A stretch of DNA of 64,000 bases from Runella aurantiaca (GCF_003339505.1 NZ_QPIW01000002.1:1-64000); one strand, 5' to 3'. Positions 40,836-50,384 are shown, counted from the first letter of the stretch. Notes: a model not told the origin generated them from the letters alone. A program made the numbers and translations.

Positions 40836-42110
40836 ATGAAAGAAAATATCCCTGTTTCTGGCTCCCGAAGAAAATTTATCAAAGGCTCACTTGCTACGCT
40901 AGCGGCCTTTTCGATTGTACCGCGTCACGTATTGGGCAAAGGCTATTTGGCCCCCAGTGACCAATTGACCAAAGCCATTGTGGGCGTAGGCGGCATGGGC
41001 CGTGGGCACATTCCTTACGCTGGCACCAAAGTAGTGGCTATTTGTGACGTAGACAAACGCCACCTCAAACTAGCGCTTGACCAGTTGGAACCGGGCGTAA
41101 AAACCTTTTCTGACTACCGTGAATTGATTCAACTGCCCGAAGTGGATATTGTACACGTAGCTACTCCGCCACATTGGCACGGAATCATCGCCGCCGATGC
41201 AGCTCGTGCGGGCAAAGACGTGTGGTGTGAAAAACCCATGACCCGCACCATCGGCGAAGGAAAACGTCTCGTGGAAGCTGTACAACAGCACGGTCGTATT
41301 TTTCGCCTGAATACTTGGTTCCGTTTTGAATCGAATTTTTATGGCATGAATACCACCGTAAAACCCATTAAAAAACTCGTGGAAAGTGGCTTGCTCGGCT
41401 GGCCGCTCAAAGTGACGGTAAGCCGTCATACAGGTTTTGATTGGAAATTCTATTGGGTGGGAAAAACAAATCTTCAACCCGAGCCCATTCCCGCCGAATT
41501 GGACTACGACATGTGGCTCGGACCAGCGCAATACAAACCTTACAGTGAGCACCGCGTACACGGTACATTCCGTGGCTATTGGGACTACGACGGCGGTGGC
41601 CTAGGCGATATGGGGCAGCATTATTTAGACCCTATTCAGTACTTTTTGGGCAAAGACGATACCAGTCCCATCAGCGTAGAAATTGATGCGCCGCAGCAAC
41701 ACACCGATGCCGTGGGTACGTGGCGTCGCATTGAATATACCTACGCCGATGGCTGTAAAATCATTCTGGACGGAGAAGGTAAGGATGAAAATGTTCCTTA
41801 CATCGAAGGGCCGAAAGGGAAACTATATCCCAATTTCCGTTCTGATATTCCTGATTTAGAGAAAAAACTCGCGGCGTTTCCCGATTCGGAGCCTCAAGTA
41901 ACGGATTTTGTGGAAGCCGTGAAAAAGCGTCAGAAATTTGCGCTGAACGAAGAAAATGGACACCGTTCCTGTACCATTGTCAACATGGGATTGACGGCGT
42001 TGCGTTTGGGGCGCTCATTGAAATTTGACCCTGTTAAACAGTTATTCGTGGACGATGAAGGCGCCAATCGCCTCATAGACCAGCCCATGCGTGGCCCTTG
42101 GACCATGTAA
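40836..42110 (+). CDS. Secreted Gfo/Idh/MocA-family oxidoreductase with twin-arginine signal
   Basis: A 424-residue NAD(P)-dependent oxidoreductase. Residues 10-35 form a twin-arginine signal (SRRKFIKGSLATLAAFS), expected when a folded cofactor protein is exported. The Rossmann motif is GVGGMGRGH (50-58), with CDVD (70-73) and the catalytic lysine in CEKPM (131-135). Such enzymes oxidise sugars at C3 or C5 in several pathways. The next gene, 48 bases on, carries two DUF1080 (3-keto-disaccharide hydrolase family) domains, so I infer C3 oxidation of a glycoside before cleavage. Electron acceptor and sugar are unknown. Confidence 0.9.
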   Translation: MKENIPVSGSRRKFIKGSLATLAAFSIVPRHVLGKGYLAPSDQLTKAIVGVGGMGRGHIPYAGTKVVAICDVDKRHLKLALDQLEPGVKTFSDYRELIQLPEVDIVHVATPPHWHGIIAADAARAGKDVWCEKPMTRTIGEGKRLVEAVQQHGRIFRLNTWFRFESNFYGMNTTVKPIKKLVESGLLGWPLKVTVSRHTGFDWKFYWVGKTNLQPEPIPAELDYDMWLGPAQYKPYSEHRVHGTFRGYWDYDGGGLGDMGQHYLDPIQYFLGKDDTSPISVEIDAPQQHTDAVGTWRRIEYTYADGCKIILDGEGKDENVPYIEGPKGKLYPNFRSDIPDLEKKLAAFPDSEPQVTDFVEAVKKRQKFALNEENGHRSCTIVNMGLTALRLGRSLKFDPVKQLFVDDEGANRLIDQPMRGPWTM

Positions 42111-42158
42111 CAAAACGTAACTGTGCAAAATGATTGAATCAATTCTTTTCCTGCATTT

Positions 42159-45100
42159 ATGAAAAAAATACAATATATACTCATTGCTCTTTTGGTGAGC
42201 GGGTCGATGGCCACGGCGCAGGTTGACAACCGAATCACCACGCTATTGGGACAGTTTCCTGCCCAAAATGCCAAACAATGGCAAAAAAACATGGATGATA
42301 TGGCCGCTTTGGGCAAGTCGGGCATTGTCCAATTGGCCTCTGGTTTGGTACCTTCGGCCAAAGGAAATAACGCCAAAGTTCAATACGCACTTGGCGGATT
42401 TTCGTCCTTTGTCATGCAGCCGGGCAAGGAAGAATGGCGAAAAATGGCCGCTGAAGCCTACGCCGAAGCCTTGGGTAAAGTGACCGATAAAGACAATCAA
42501 GCCTTTCTTCTTTTTCAACTTCAACAGGTGGGCAAAGAGGAAAGTGTCGGCATCTTGTCTACTTATCTAAACGATGGGAAACTAAGCGGTCCCGCTGCTA
42601 GGGCTTTGGCAAGAATAGGCTCTTCAACAGCGAGTCAGGCCTTGTTGAAAGCACTTAATGGTGCTTCCGGAGAGGCTCAGATTTCCATTGTAGAAGCCTT
42701 AGGCGACAGCCGCTTTGCGGAAGCCGCGCCCGCCATTGAGAAATTAGCTTCAAGTAGCGATCTAAAAAGCAGAAAAGTAGCGCTTTATGCGTTGGCAATG
42801 ACGGGCGCTCCGTCGTCAGAAAGTATCTTGATGAGTGCGGCGGCCAAGGCCTCTTATGGGTATGATGAAGCCAACGCTACATCATCTTACCTTACTTACT
42901 TGGGGCGATTGACTGAGAATGGGAATAAAGCCCTGACCATCAAGGCGGCCACGGCATTGTTAAAAAATGCCACCCAAACGCCCACGCGCTCGGCGGCATT
43001 GAAATTATTGGCCGACGCACAGGGTGCATCCAGCATTCCTGTATTGCTCAAAGCGTTGCAAAGCACTGATATTAATTACCGAGTAGCGGCGCTGAAATAC
43101 GCGCAAAAATACATTACTCCTGCCACAACTGGGCTGTTTTTGACAGCTTTGCCCACTTTGAAGCCCGTTGCGCAAGCCGAGGTGATTGGGCTATTAGGAG
43201 AAACTGGCGCAAAATCGGCATTGCCAGTCATTCTTAAAAATTTGACCAATAAAGAAAGTGGTGTAAAATTGGCGGCGATTAAGGCCGCAGGAAGAATCGG
43301 GCAGGAAGGTGTTTTGCCTAATTTATTGGGAGTCCTCAAAAAAGGTACAACTGACGAGGTAACTGCCGTCAAAAATGCGTTGCTCGTCATGAAAGGCGAT
43401 AAAGTAGTAGACCAAATCGCGACCGCGCTACCTTCCATGCCTGCAAGTGCACAGCCCGCATTGCTTGAAGTATTGGCGGCGCGTGCGGCCGATAGCAAAA
43501 TAGAGGTGGTTTTGACGCAATTAAAAAACAACGATTCCAACGTAAAAGCAGCGGCTTTTGCGGCGTTGAAGAGCGTTTCGGCGTCTAAAGACCTGCCTAT
43601 CTTGGTGGGGCTGTTGAATAGTGTTTCGGCTCCTCAAGAGGTGCTTTCAACGCAGGAAGCGATAACTGCCGTGGTAAAGAAAACAGGCGATGCGATGCAG
43701 CAAACAACCACGGTATTGGAACAGATGAACGCAGCACCGACGGATAAGAAACCCAATTATTTGCGCATTTTGGCCAATATCGGTGGCAAAAAAGCACTAT
43801 CAACCGTGGCGGCAGCTTTTCAAAATGGAGATGCAGCTACGCAAAACGCGGCCCTGAATGCCCTTTCCAATTGGAAAGATGCCAGTGCTGCTTTTGAACT
43901 GCATAAAATTGGAAAAAACACCACTGACGCGGGCTACCTTGACCAAGCGGTGAGTGGCTACATCAAAGCGGCCAATCGGCTGAATCAAACGCCCACCCAA
44001 AAAGTATTGATGCTGCGTAAGGCGATGGATATGTCCAAAACAGCCACCCAAAAAGAAAGTATTCTAAAAGAACTCGTTCGCAATCGCACCTTCAACGCGT
44101 TGATTTTAGCGGGTAATTATTTGGATGATACGCAATTACAACAAACTGCCGCACAAGTGGTCATCAATAGTGCATTGGCCAACAAAGATTTTCAGGGGAA
44201 TACCGTACGTCAATTGTTAAATAAAGCCCTGAATTTTGCCGCCAACAACGAGCAAAAAGAGGCCGTTCGGAAGCATTTGGCTGAAATGCCAGCGGGCGAG
44301 GGGTTTGTTTCGTTGTTTAACGGAAAAGACCTGACAGGCTGGAAAGGGTTGGTCGCCAACCCTATTGCCCGGGCCAAAATGCACCCCGATACGCTCGCCG
44401 CCAAACAGGCAAAAGCCGACGAAGTGATGCGGAAAGGCTGGGTTGTTAAAGATGGCGAACTCATCTTCACGGGGCACGGTGATAATCTCTGTACTGTTAA
44501 AAAATACGGCGATTTTGAAATGTACGTCGATTGGCGCATTGAACCTAAAGGTGATGCTGGCATCTATCTGCGCGGTTCGCCGCAGGTTCAGGTGTGGGAT
44601 ACCTCACGCGTAGAAGTAGGTGCGCAGGTAGGCTCGGGCGGTTTGTACAATAACCAAAAGAACCCAAGCAAGCCGCTTAAATTGGCCGACAACGCTATTG
44701 GCGATTGGAACACATTCTACATCCAAATGAAAGGTGACCGGGTGACGGTGCGGCTTAATGGTGAATTGGTAGTAGATAATGTCATTCTGGAAAACTATTG
44801 GGACCGTAAGCAACCAATATTTCCGATGGAGCAATTAGAACTTCAGGCGCATGGTACACTCGTGGCCTACCGTGACATTTACGTGCGTGAATTGCCCCAA
44901 ACAAAGCCATTTGTTTTGAGCGAGCAGGAAAAACAAGATAACTTTAAAATGTTGTTTGACGGCACCAACATGTTTGAATGGATGGGCAACACCACCGATT
45001 ATGTCATGGAAGATGGTGCAATGGTGATTTATCCCAACCGTGGTGGCAAAGGCAACCTATTTACCAAAGACGAATACAGCGATTTTGAGTTCCGTTTTGA

Positions 45101-45581
45101 ATTCATGCTAACACCTGGTTCCAACAATGGTCTGGGCATTCGTGCGCCGTTGCAGGGCGATGCCGCTTATGTGGGCACGGAATTACAGATTCTGGACAAT
45201 GAGGCCGAAATCTATAAAAACCTGCAACCGTATCAGTACCATGGCTCGGCCTACGGCATCATTGCTGCCAAGCGGGGCTACCTCAAACCCGTCGGTGAGT
45301 GGAATGAGCAGGAAGTGGTAGTCAAAGGCTCTAAAGTCAAAGTGACCCTTAATGGTACGGTGATTTTGGATGGTGATTTGGCCGAAGCTTCTAAAAACGG
45401 TACTGCCGATCATCGCGACCATCCTGGGCTCAGTCGTACATCGGGTTACATCGGATTTCTTGGCCACGGTGATGTGGTGAAGTTCCGGAATATTCGAGTC
45501 AAAGATTTGAGCATTCCGCCGCCGCCGCCGCCCGTAGAACCCGAAAAAGTAATTGAGAAGAAAAAGAAACGTAAAAAATAG
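42159..45581 (+). CDS. HEAT-repeat protein with two DUF1080 (3-keto-glycoside hydrolase) domains
   Basis: A 1140-residue secreted protein with a signal peptide at 1-21 (MATAQ). Residues about 30-700 are helical HEAT-like repeats (for example AAPAIEKLASSSDLKSRKVA, GVKLAAIKAAGRIGQEGVLP). Residues about 712-905 are a first DUF1080 domain (FVSLFNGKDLTGWKG; PKGDAGIYLRGSPQVQVWD; LELQAHGTLVAYRDIYVREL core AYRDIYVREL). Residues about 925-1117 are a second one (FKMLFDGTNMFEWMG; NNGLGIRAP; YIGFLGHGDVVKFRNIRVKDL core FLGHGDVVKFRNIRVKD). The tail is six prolines then a lysine-rich run. It is coupled by position to a secreted Gfo/Idh/MocA oxidoreductase. The HEAT part may bind a polymer or partner; enzyme action is inferred from the family. 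Confidence 0.88.
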   Translation: MKKIQYILIALLVSGSMATAQVDNRITTLLGQFPAQNAKQWQKNMDDMAALGKSGIVQLASGLVPSAKGNNAKVQYALGGFSSFVMQPGKEEWRKMAAEAYAEALGKVTDKDNQAFLLFQLQQVGKEESVGILSTYLNDGKLSGPAARALARIGSSTASQALLKALNGASGEAQISIVEALGDSRFAEAAPAIEKLASSSDLKSRKVALYALAMTGAPSSESILMSAAAKASYGYDEANATSSYLTYLGRLTENGNKALTIKAATALLKNATQTPTRSAALKLLADAQGASSIPVLLKALQSTDINYRVAALKYAQKYITPATTGLFLTALPTLKPVAQAEVIGLLGETGAKSALPVILKNLTNKESGVKLAAIKAAGRIGQEGVLPNLLGVLKKGTTDEVTAVKNALLVMKGDKVVDQIATALPSMPASAQPALLEVLAARAADSKIEVVLTQLKNNDSNVKAAAFAALKSVSASKDLPILVGLLNSVSAPQEVLSTQEAITAVVKKTGDAMQQTTTVLEQMNAAPTDKKPNYLRILANIGGKKALSTVAAAFQNGDAATQNAALNALSNWKDASAAFELHKIGKNTTDAGYLDQAVSGYIKAANRLNQTPTQKVLMLRKAMDMSKTATQKESILKELVRNRTFNALILAGNYLDDTQLQQTAAQVVINSALANKDFQGNTVRQLLNKALNFAANNEQKEAVRKHLAEMPAGEGFVSLFNGKDLTGWKGLVANPIARAKMHPDTLAAKQAKADEVMRKGWVVKDGELIFTGHGDNLCTVKKYGDFEMYVDWRIEPKGDAGIYLRGSPQVQVWDTSRVEVGAQVGSGGLYNNQKNPSKPLKLADNAIGDWNTFYIQMKGDRVTVRLNGELVVDNVILENYWDRKQPIFPMEQLELQAHGTLVAYRDIYVRELPQTKPFVLSEQEKQDNFKMLFDGTNMFEWMGNTTDYVMEDGAMVIYPNRGGKGNLFTKDEYSDFEFRFEFMLTPGSNNGLGIRAPLQGDAAYVGTELQILDNEAEIYKNLQPYQYHGSAYGIIAAKRGYLKPVGEWNEQEVVVKGSKVKVTLNGTVILDGDLAEASKNGTADHRDHPGLSRTSGYIGFLGHGDVVKFRNIRVKDLSIPPPPPPVEPEKVIEKKKKRKK

Positions 45582-45588
45582 AAGTAGT

Positions 45589-45643
45589 AAAAAGTTAAAA
45601 AAGGTGGAGGCTTGGGATGAGTTTCCACCTTTTTTAACTTTTT
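45589..45643 (+). terminator. Perfect 20-base-stem terminator
   Basis: AAAAAGTTAAAAAAGGTGGA (45589-45608) is fully complementary to 45624-45643, with a 15-base loop. The right arm ends in TTTTTAACTTTTT, giving the T-rich tail. It begins 8 bases after the HEAT-DUF1080 stop codon and closes that operon. It may also work on the other strand. Confidence 0.88.
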
Positions 45644-45752
45644 GAGGGGTTTATTTGACTCTTTTTTTGTTTCACCTAATAATTCCTTCAGTTAGGCAAA
45701 ATATGAAGAAATTATCGACAATATTGCCTTATAATCCAAACCTCAATCATAG

Positions 45753-46580
45753 ATGTTTAAGTACTTCAGAGACTCTTTCCGTCGAAAAATAGCCAGAAGA
45801 TATACCAAAGAGTATCCTTCTCTCATCAATCATTACCAATTGGAGAAAGACGGACAAATCGATTTTGCAGAATGGGACAATCCTTTGGCTACGCGGTTGG
45901 GTTTGAAGCAAGAAACCGTCGATTTTTTTCGTAAATTTATCAAAGAAGGAGATTTGGTCATTGACATTGGCGCCAACATCGGAGATACCACCGTACCGAT
46001 GGGATTGGCAGCGGGAAAATCAGGCTTGGCGCTGGGCTTCGATCCCAATCCGTACGTGTTTAAAATACTGAAGGAAAACGCCACTCTCAACCAAGACAAA
46101 CTGTCCATTCATGCCCTACCGTTTGCAATTTCGGTAGAGGAAGAAGAGTTCTTTTTTATCTCTTCAGAGGCTTCTTTTGTCAACGGCGGAATTTCTCCAA
46201 TCAAAGAAAGCCGTCATGGGAAATTCGTTTATCCCGAGAAAATAAAGGGTATTCCACTGATGCGTTTTTTGGAGGCGAATTACGGAGATTGGCTCCCCAA
46301 ACTATCGTTCATCAAAGTGGATACTGAAGGTTACGATAAGGAAATTCTCAAATCTATCTCGGACTTAATTGCCCAATACAAGCCAGTGATTGTAGCGGAA
46401 AGTTTTGAGCATAACAGTCCTGCCGATAAAATGGAACTGTTTGAAACCATTGCCAAACATGGTTACGATATTTTTTACTTTGAAGAGTTTGATACCACCG
46501 CCAAAGTTGTTTCTATTCCTACCAAAGAAGACATAACTAAATGGCATATAAACATCAATATCTATGCCGTTCCGCGCTAA
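45753..46580 (+). CDS. FkbM-family methyltransferase
   Basis: A 275-residue SAM-dependent methyltransferase. The SAM motif is DLVIDIGANIGDTTVPMGLA (core VIDIGANIGDTT, about 71-82), followed by GFDPNP, and the FkbM motif KVDTEGYDKEILKSI (about 188-202). FkbM enzymes O-methylate sugars, polyketides and others. No cell-surface or secondary-metabolite cluster is adjacent to define its substrate. It converges with the response regulator gene, with a single base between the stop codons. Confidence 0.9.
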   Translation: MFKYFRDSFRRKIARRYTKEYPSLINHYQLEKDGQIDFAEWDNPLATRLGLKQETVDFFRKFIKEGDLVIDIGANIGDTTVPMGLAAGKSGLALGFDPNPYVFKILKENATLNQDKLSIHALPFAISVEEEEFFFISSEASFVNGGISPIKESRHGKFVYPEKIKGIPLMRFLEANYGDWLPKLSFIKVDTEGYDKEILKSISDLIAQYKPVIVAESFEHNSPADKMELFETIAKHGYDIFYFEEFDTTAKVVSIPTKEDITKWHININIYAVPR

Positions 46581-46581
46581 C

Positions 46582-47292
46582 TCATTCATCTACCAATAAC
46601 TTAAAACCTTCGCCGTGGAGGTTGATGATTTGGAGCGATGCATCGTCTTTGAGGTGCTTGCGGAGCTTGGTAATGTAGACATCCATGCTGCGGGCGTTGA
46701 AGTAGGAATCGTCGCCCCAAATGAGTTTCAACGCAAAACTTCGGTTAATAGGTTGGTTTTTGTTTTCACAAAATAATTTGAGCAATGCCGCTTCTTTGCT
46801 TGTCAGTTTTTGTGGGGTGCCGTTTTGGGTAAGGACCTGGTGCGCAAAATCGAAGGTGTATTTCCCGAGTTGAAATACACTTTGTTGCGGCTCGTGCATT
46901 GGAGCCGTTTTTTGATAACGGCGCAATACCGCCTGTATTCTGAGCAATAGTTCTTCCATGCTGAACGGCTTCGTGATGTAGTCGTCAGCACCCGCTTTAA
47001 AACCCTGAATGGTGTCTTCCTTCATGCTTTTAGCCGTCAGAAAAATGATAGGAACCTCTTTGTCGGTGAGGCGAATTTCTTTGGCCAACGAAAAGCCATC
47101 TTTTTTCGGCATCATCACATCTAGCAGACACAAATCGAACGAACCTTCCAGAAACCGCTTCAAACCTGCGTTTCCATCTATGGCCAAATCCGTTTTGTAG
47201 CCTTTGTTGGTGAGGTATTCCTGTAACAATTGCCCTAGATTAGGGTCATCTTCGGTCAAAAGAATTTTCGTAGACGGCGGGTTGGTTGTCAT
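46582..47292 (-). CDS. OmpR-family response regulator
   Basis: A 236-residue DNA-binding response regulator. The receiver has the acidic pair at 14-16 (TEDD), phospho-acceptor D58 (LCLLDVMMPKKDG) and the conserved K in YITKPF. The winged-helix domain ends in SMDVYITKLRKHLKDD and INLHGEGFKL. It is encoded after its histidine kinase (13 bases), so the two form a two-component system. The divergently placed secreted-protein gene at 49250 is a candidate target. Confidence 0.94.
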   Translation of the reverse strand: MTTNPPSTKILLTEDDPNLGQLLQEYLTNKGYKTDLAIDGNAGLKRFLEGSFDLCLLDVMMPKKDGFSLAKEIRLTDKEVPIIFLTAKSMKEDTIQGFKAGADDYITKPFSMEELLLRIQAVLRRYQKTAPMHEPQQSVFQLGKYTFDFAHQVLTQNGTPQKLTSKEAALLKLFCENKNQPINRSFALKLIWGDDSYFNARSMDVYITKLRKHLKDDASLQIINLHGEGFKLLVDE

Positions 47293-47305
47293 GCTGTTTC
47301 TATTA

Positions 47306-49087
47306 TTAGTTCAAAGTTCCTTTTTGTAACGGCAACTGAATCGTAAAGGTACTGCCTTCACTGGGCTTGCTTTTGACGTCGATGCGGCCGCCGTGGGCTT
47401 CGACCATTTTTTTGACGTAACTCAATCCCAACCCAAACCCTTTTACGTCGTGAACATTGCCCGTCGGAACGCGGTAAAATGGCTCAAAAATCTTGGTTTG
47501 CTGTTCTTTGGTCATCCCCAAGCCATGGTCTGTGACGCGGATATATACGTTTTCGGCATCACTTTCGGTGCTTACCATAATCTGCGGCGGCGCATTGAGG
47601 GAGTATTTGTTGGCATTATCAATCAAATTGGTCAGGATATTGGTCAAATGCAGCTCATCGGCCTGAATGATTTCTTGCTCGGCCTCAAAACTCAGTTCAA
47701 CTTCTCCTTGCCGCTGTTCCAGTTGTACACTCAGGTTGTTCAGAACTTTTTCAATGACATCGTGAATATTAAGGGTGGTAGGCCGAAGTTTAATTTCACC
47801 ACGGTCGAGCAAAGCCATTTGCAGTACTTTCTCTACATGTCCGCCCAAGCGTTGGATTTCGTCCTGCACTATACCCAAATAGCGCTTTATTTTGAGGGGC
47901 TCGCCTTGCGTTTCTACCTGCTCGCGTGCCATGCCTACGGCCAGCGAAATGGTCGAAATCGGTGTTTTGAACTCGTGCGTCATGTTATTGATAAAGTCAT
48001 TTTTGACGTCCGAGAGTTTTTTCTGTTTCAAAATGGTCGCCACTGCTACGTAAAAACAACCCAAAATGACGAGCAACAACAAGGCTGAACTGATGAGGGT
48101 AAAGCCCATGTTTTCCAAAATAAACGCCTGTCGTTCGGGAAAATACACCAACAGCTTACTGGGCATACTATTGAGTTCGTTAGGAAATAAACTTGCCTTA
48201 AATAGTTCTGAATCAGTGCTATCTGGGCGGTAAGATGCCGTCGAAAAGATAATATTTTGATGCACATTGTTCTGAATAGCAAACTCATACGCAATCCCGA
48301 TACCGCGCTCCTGCAACGACTTTCGCAGCAGTGAATCAAGCATGATTCGATTGACGCGCTGCTCTACTGGGCGTTTGCTAAAAAGCAAATCTTTAAAAAC
48401 ATCTTTTAATAAATCACTCTGCGACGCAGAAGCCACCTTAAGCAGTTTTTCTTTGGTCTTAGCGCGACTCGGCAGGTAGGTCGGCGGCTCATTTTCGGCG
48501 TTTTGACGCGCTTTTTGCACCGACGACCGCACCGTCATCAGCACCGAGCCATTGGTGGTGCTATCGGTGGGCCAAAATGCGTGGTCCATTTGATTAAACC
48601 AAGCGTCAAAAATTCGTTCTTGTTCGGCGTGAATGCGTAAAAAACGCTCGATATGGGGCAATTCGCTGTTGCGTTGGCGTAAAAACTCGTTGATGAGGTT
48701 GGCCTGAAAATCCGTCATGGAGCGATTCCGAGGGGTAAGGGCGTCGGTGGGATTAGAGCCTGTTAGTTTGTCGTCGCGATTGGAAGCATATTCGTTGGGC
48801 AACGAGTGTTTGGGCGACTGGCTCGACTTGGCCAGTCGGTTTTTATTCAGCGCTTCCAATTTGCGCTGTTGTTGTTCGATTTGTTCGCGTTGACGAATCA
48901 AATAAATGATTTCCTGCTTTTCTAATTTTCGGACCACATCTTGCAGCGCATCCGACACTTTTAGGTCAAATTGCTCATTGCGCAGCGCCAGTGCGCTCGT
49001 AATCCAATGCCACTGAAATCCCATCAACCCCAACGCAGCTAGGCCCATGAGCGTAATCAACAATCGTATTTTTTGGGTGGTCATCAT
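47306..49087 (-). CDS. Membrane sensor histidine kinase
   Basis: A 593-residue kinase with two membrane spans (about 9-30 and 333-357) enclosing a roughly 300-residue extracytoplasmic sensor rich in Q, R and E near its start. The cytoplasmic HisKA has INNMTHEFKTPIST with phospho-acceptor H near 371, and the ATPase has NLIDNANKYS, DHGLGM and GFGLGLSYV. Its partner regulator follows 13 bases downstream. The ligand is unknown; the sensor has no recognisable domain. Confidence 0.93.
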   Translation of the reverse strand: MMTTQKIRLLITLMGLAALGLMGFQWHWITSALALRNEQFDLKVSDALQDVVRKLEKQEIIYLIRQREQIEQQQRKLEALNKNRLAKSSQSPKHSLPNEYASNRDDKLTGSNPTDALTPRNRSMTDFQANLINEFLRQRNSELPHIERFLRIHAEQERIFDAWFNQMDHAFWPTDSTTNGSVLMTVRSSVQKARQNAENEPPTYLPSRAKTKEKLLKVASASQSDLLKDVFKDLLFSKRPVEQRVNRIMLDSLLRKSLQERGIGIAYEFAIQNNVHQNIIFSTASYRPDSTDSELFKASLFPNELNSMPSKLLVYFPERQAFILENMGFTLISSALLLLVILGCFYVAVATILKQKKLSDVKNDFINNMTHEFKTPISTISLAVGMAREQVETQGEPLKIKRYLGIVQDEIQRLGGHVEKVLQMALLDRGEIKLRPTTLNIHDVIEKVLNNLSVQLEQRQGEVELSFEAEQEIIQADELHLTNILTNLIDNANKYSLNAPPQIMVSTESDAENVYIRVTDHGLGMTKEQQTKIFEPFYRVPTGNVHDVKGFGLGLSYVKKMVEAHGGRIDVKSKPSEGSTFTIQLPLQKGTLN

Positions 49088-49249
49088 TTTTTTTCAACTC
49101 CATGCAACGTTCTTTTTGTAAAACGTGACTTTTGATTTGTTACCATTCAAAATAACGTAATTCAACCAATCCTTTAACACAATTTAAGAAAATTTAACAC
49201 CGCGACTTTTTAAATTTTAAACACTTTTGAGCCTTAAAACAACAAACGC

Positions 49250-50119
49250 ATGAAAACAAAATTTGCATTGATCGCATTGGTCGCTGGGCTGGGAGTAGCC
49301 ACAACGGCGCTGTCGCAGGACGAAAAGAAAGAAGTGAGAGATTCTGCCAAAGATAAAGTAACCGTTCGCGTACGCATGAGCGAAGAAAAAGACGGGAAAA
49401 CCGAAATCGTTGAGCGTTCGTATACCTACAACAATCTTTCGGAAGCCGAGCGCGAAGCCAAGGTAAAAGCCATCGTGGATTCATTGAAAGGCAATGGCAA
49501 AGACGCTGCCAACCGCCGATTGAGCATCGAGATTGAGGAAGGTGACAGCCGCCACTCAGACCATGACCGTCGGTATGACGATGATAGAATTGTGCGGAAA
49601 CAAAAAGAAGAAAAGGAGCGGGTAAAAATTTATAAGTCCAACCCCAAAGACCGTCAGGATAACTACAACTACAATCATAATTTTAGGTTTGACTTTGACG
49701 AAGAGGCATTTGCCGACCGTATGAAGCGCGTTGAAAAGAAGATTGAACCTCAAATGCGGAAGCTGGAGCGCAACATGGAAGACTGGAGCCGCGATTTTGA
49801 ACCCAAATTCCGTGAGTTTTGGCACAGCGACATCAATCTTGGAGGTTCAGGCAAGCCTGCGTCAATTCGCGGTTTGGAGGCATTTCCCAACAACCCCGAC
49901 AAAAACGAACTCAACCTCCGCTTCTACGCCCCCAACAAAGGCGACGTGACCATCACCGTGACCGACACCAAAGGGAAGCAAGTGAGCCGCAAAGAAGTGA
50001 AAGATTTTTCGGGCGATTATGTAGGGCAACTTGAACTGGGCAAAAATGCCAAAGGAACGTATTTTGTCAACGTAGTACAGAACGAAGACGGTGCCGTAAA
50101 ACGCATTGTTATCGAGTAA
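49250..50119 (+). CDS. Secreted charged protein with C-terminal sorting-like domain
   Basis: A 289-residue protein of unknown function. Signal peptide at 1-22 (ALSQ). Residues 24-195 are extremely charged and probably helical (ERYDDDRIVRKQKEEKERV-like, core VRKQKEEKERVK), with a coiled-coil look around MKRVEKKIEPQMRKLERNMED (core EKKIEPQMRKLER). The last 80 residues (FYAPNKGDVTITVTDTKGKQ to YFVNVVQNEDGAVKRIVIE, cores GDVTITVTDTKGKQ and TYFVNVVQ) resemble T9SS type A sorting domains, although the NPxxG-like motif is replaced by FPNNPDKNEL. It is divergent from the two-component operon at 49087, suggesting it is regulated by it. Confidence 0.75.
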   Translation: MKTKFALIALVAGLGVATTALSQDEKKEVRDSAKDKVTVRVRMSEEKDGKTEIVERSYTYNNLSEAEREAKVKAIVDSLKGNGKDAANRRLSIEIEEGDSRHSDHDRRYDDDRIVRKQKEEKERVKIYKSNPKDRQDNYNYNHNFRFDFDEEAFADRMKRVEKKIEPQMRKLERNMEDWSRDFEPKFREFWHSDINLGGSGKPASIRGLEAFPNNPDKNELNLRFYAPNKGDVTITVTDTKGKQVSRKEVKDFSGDYVGQLELGKNAKGTYFVNVVQNEDGAVKRIVIE

Positions 50120-50146
50120 TCTCAATCTTATCAAGTGTACATCTAG

Positions 50147-50177
50147 GAGGCTGCCTTACGTGAGGTAGCCTCTTTTT
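50147..50177 (+). terminator. Intrinsic terminator after the charged secreted-protein gene
   Basis: GAGGCTGCCT (50147-50156) pairs with AGGTAGCCTC (50163-50172), one G-U wobble, loop TACGTG, followed directly by TTTTT. This is a classical Rho-independent terminator. Confidence 0.85.
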
Positions 50178-50300
50178 GTGATTGCGATATTGTGTTTAAA
50201 ATTCGAAAAGTAATCGCTTTTTATTTGAATTATTCGGGGTCTTTCTCCTCAAACTACCTCATTTTAGCAAAATCCTTTTTTAATTTGTGCCCAAAAACCG

Positions 50301-50329
50301 TTGAGTAGTGTGATGAAATTGTAAATTTG
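50301..50329 (+). promoter_or_regulatory. Candidate adk promoter
   Basis: TTG (50301-50303), an 18-base spacer and TAAATTTG (50322-50329) followed by C form the best Bacteroidota-type promoter match in the window. The adk start codon lies 55 bases downstream. Confidence 0.6.
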
Positions 50330-50384
50330 CGCAGTCAAACCTCAAAAACATAGCTCTACCTCCACCAAAAGCCCTTTCAGTCAG

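Noticed and set aside
47393-48088. 231-codon open frame opposite the sensor histidine kinase gene
   Set aside because: Mirror frame of a well-defined HisKA/ATPase coding region; no family resemblance.
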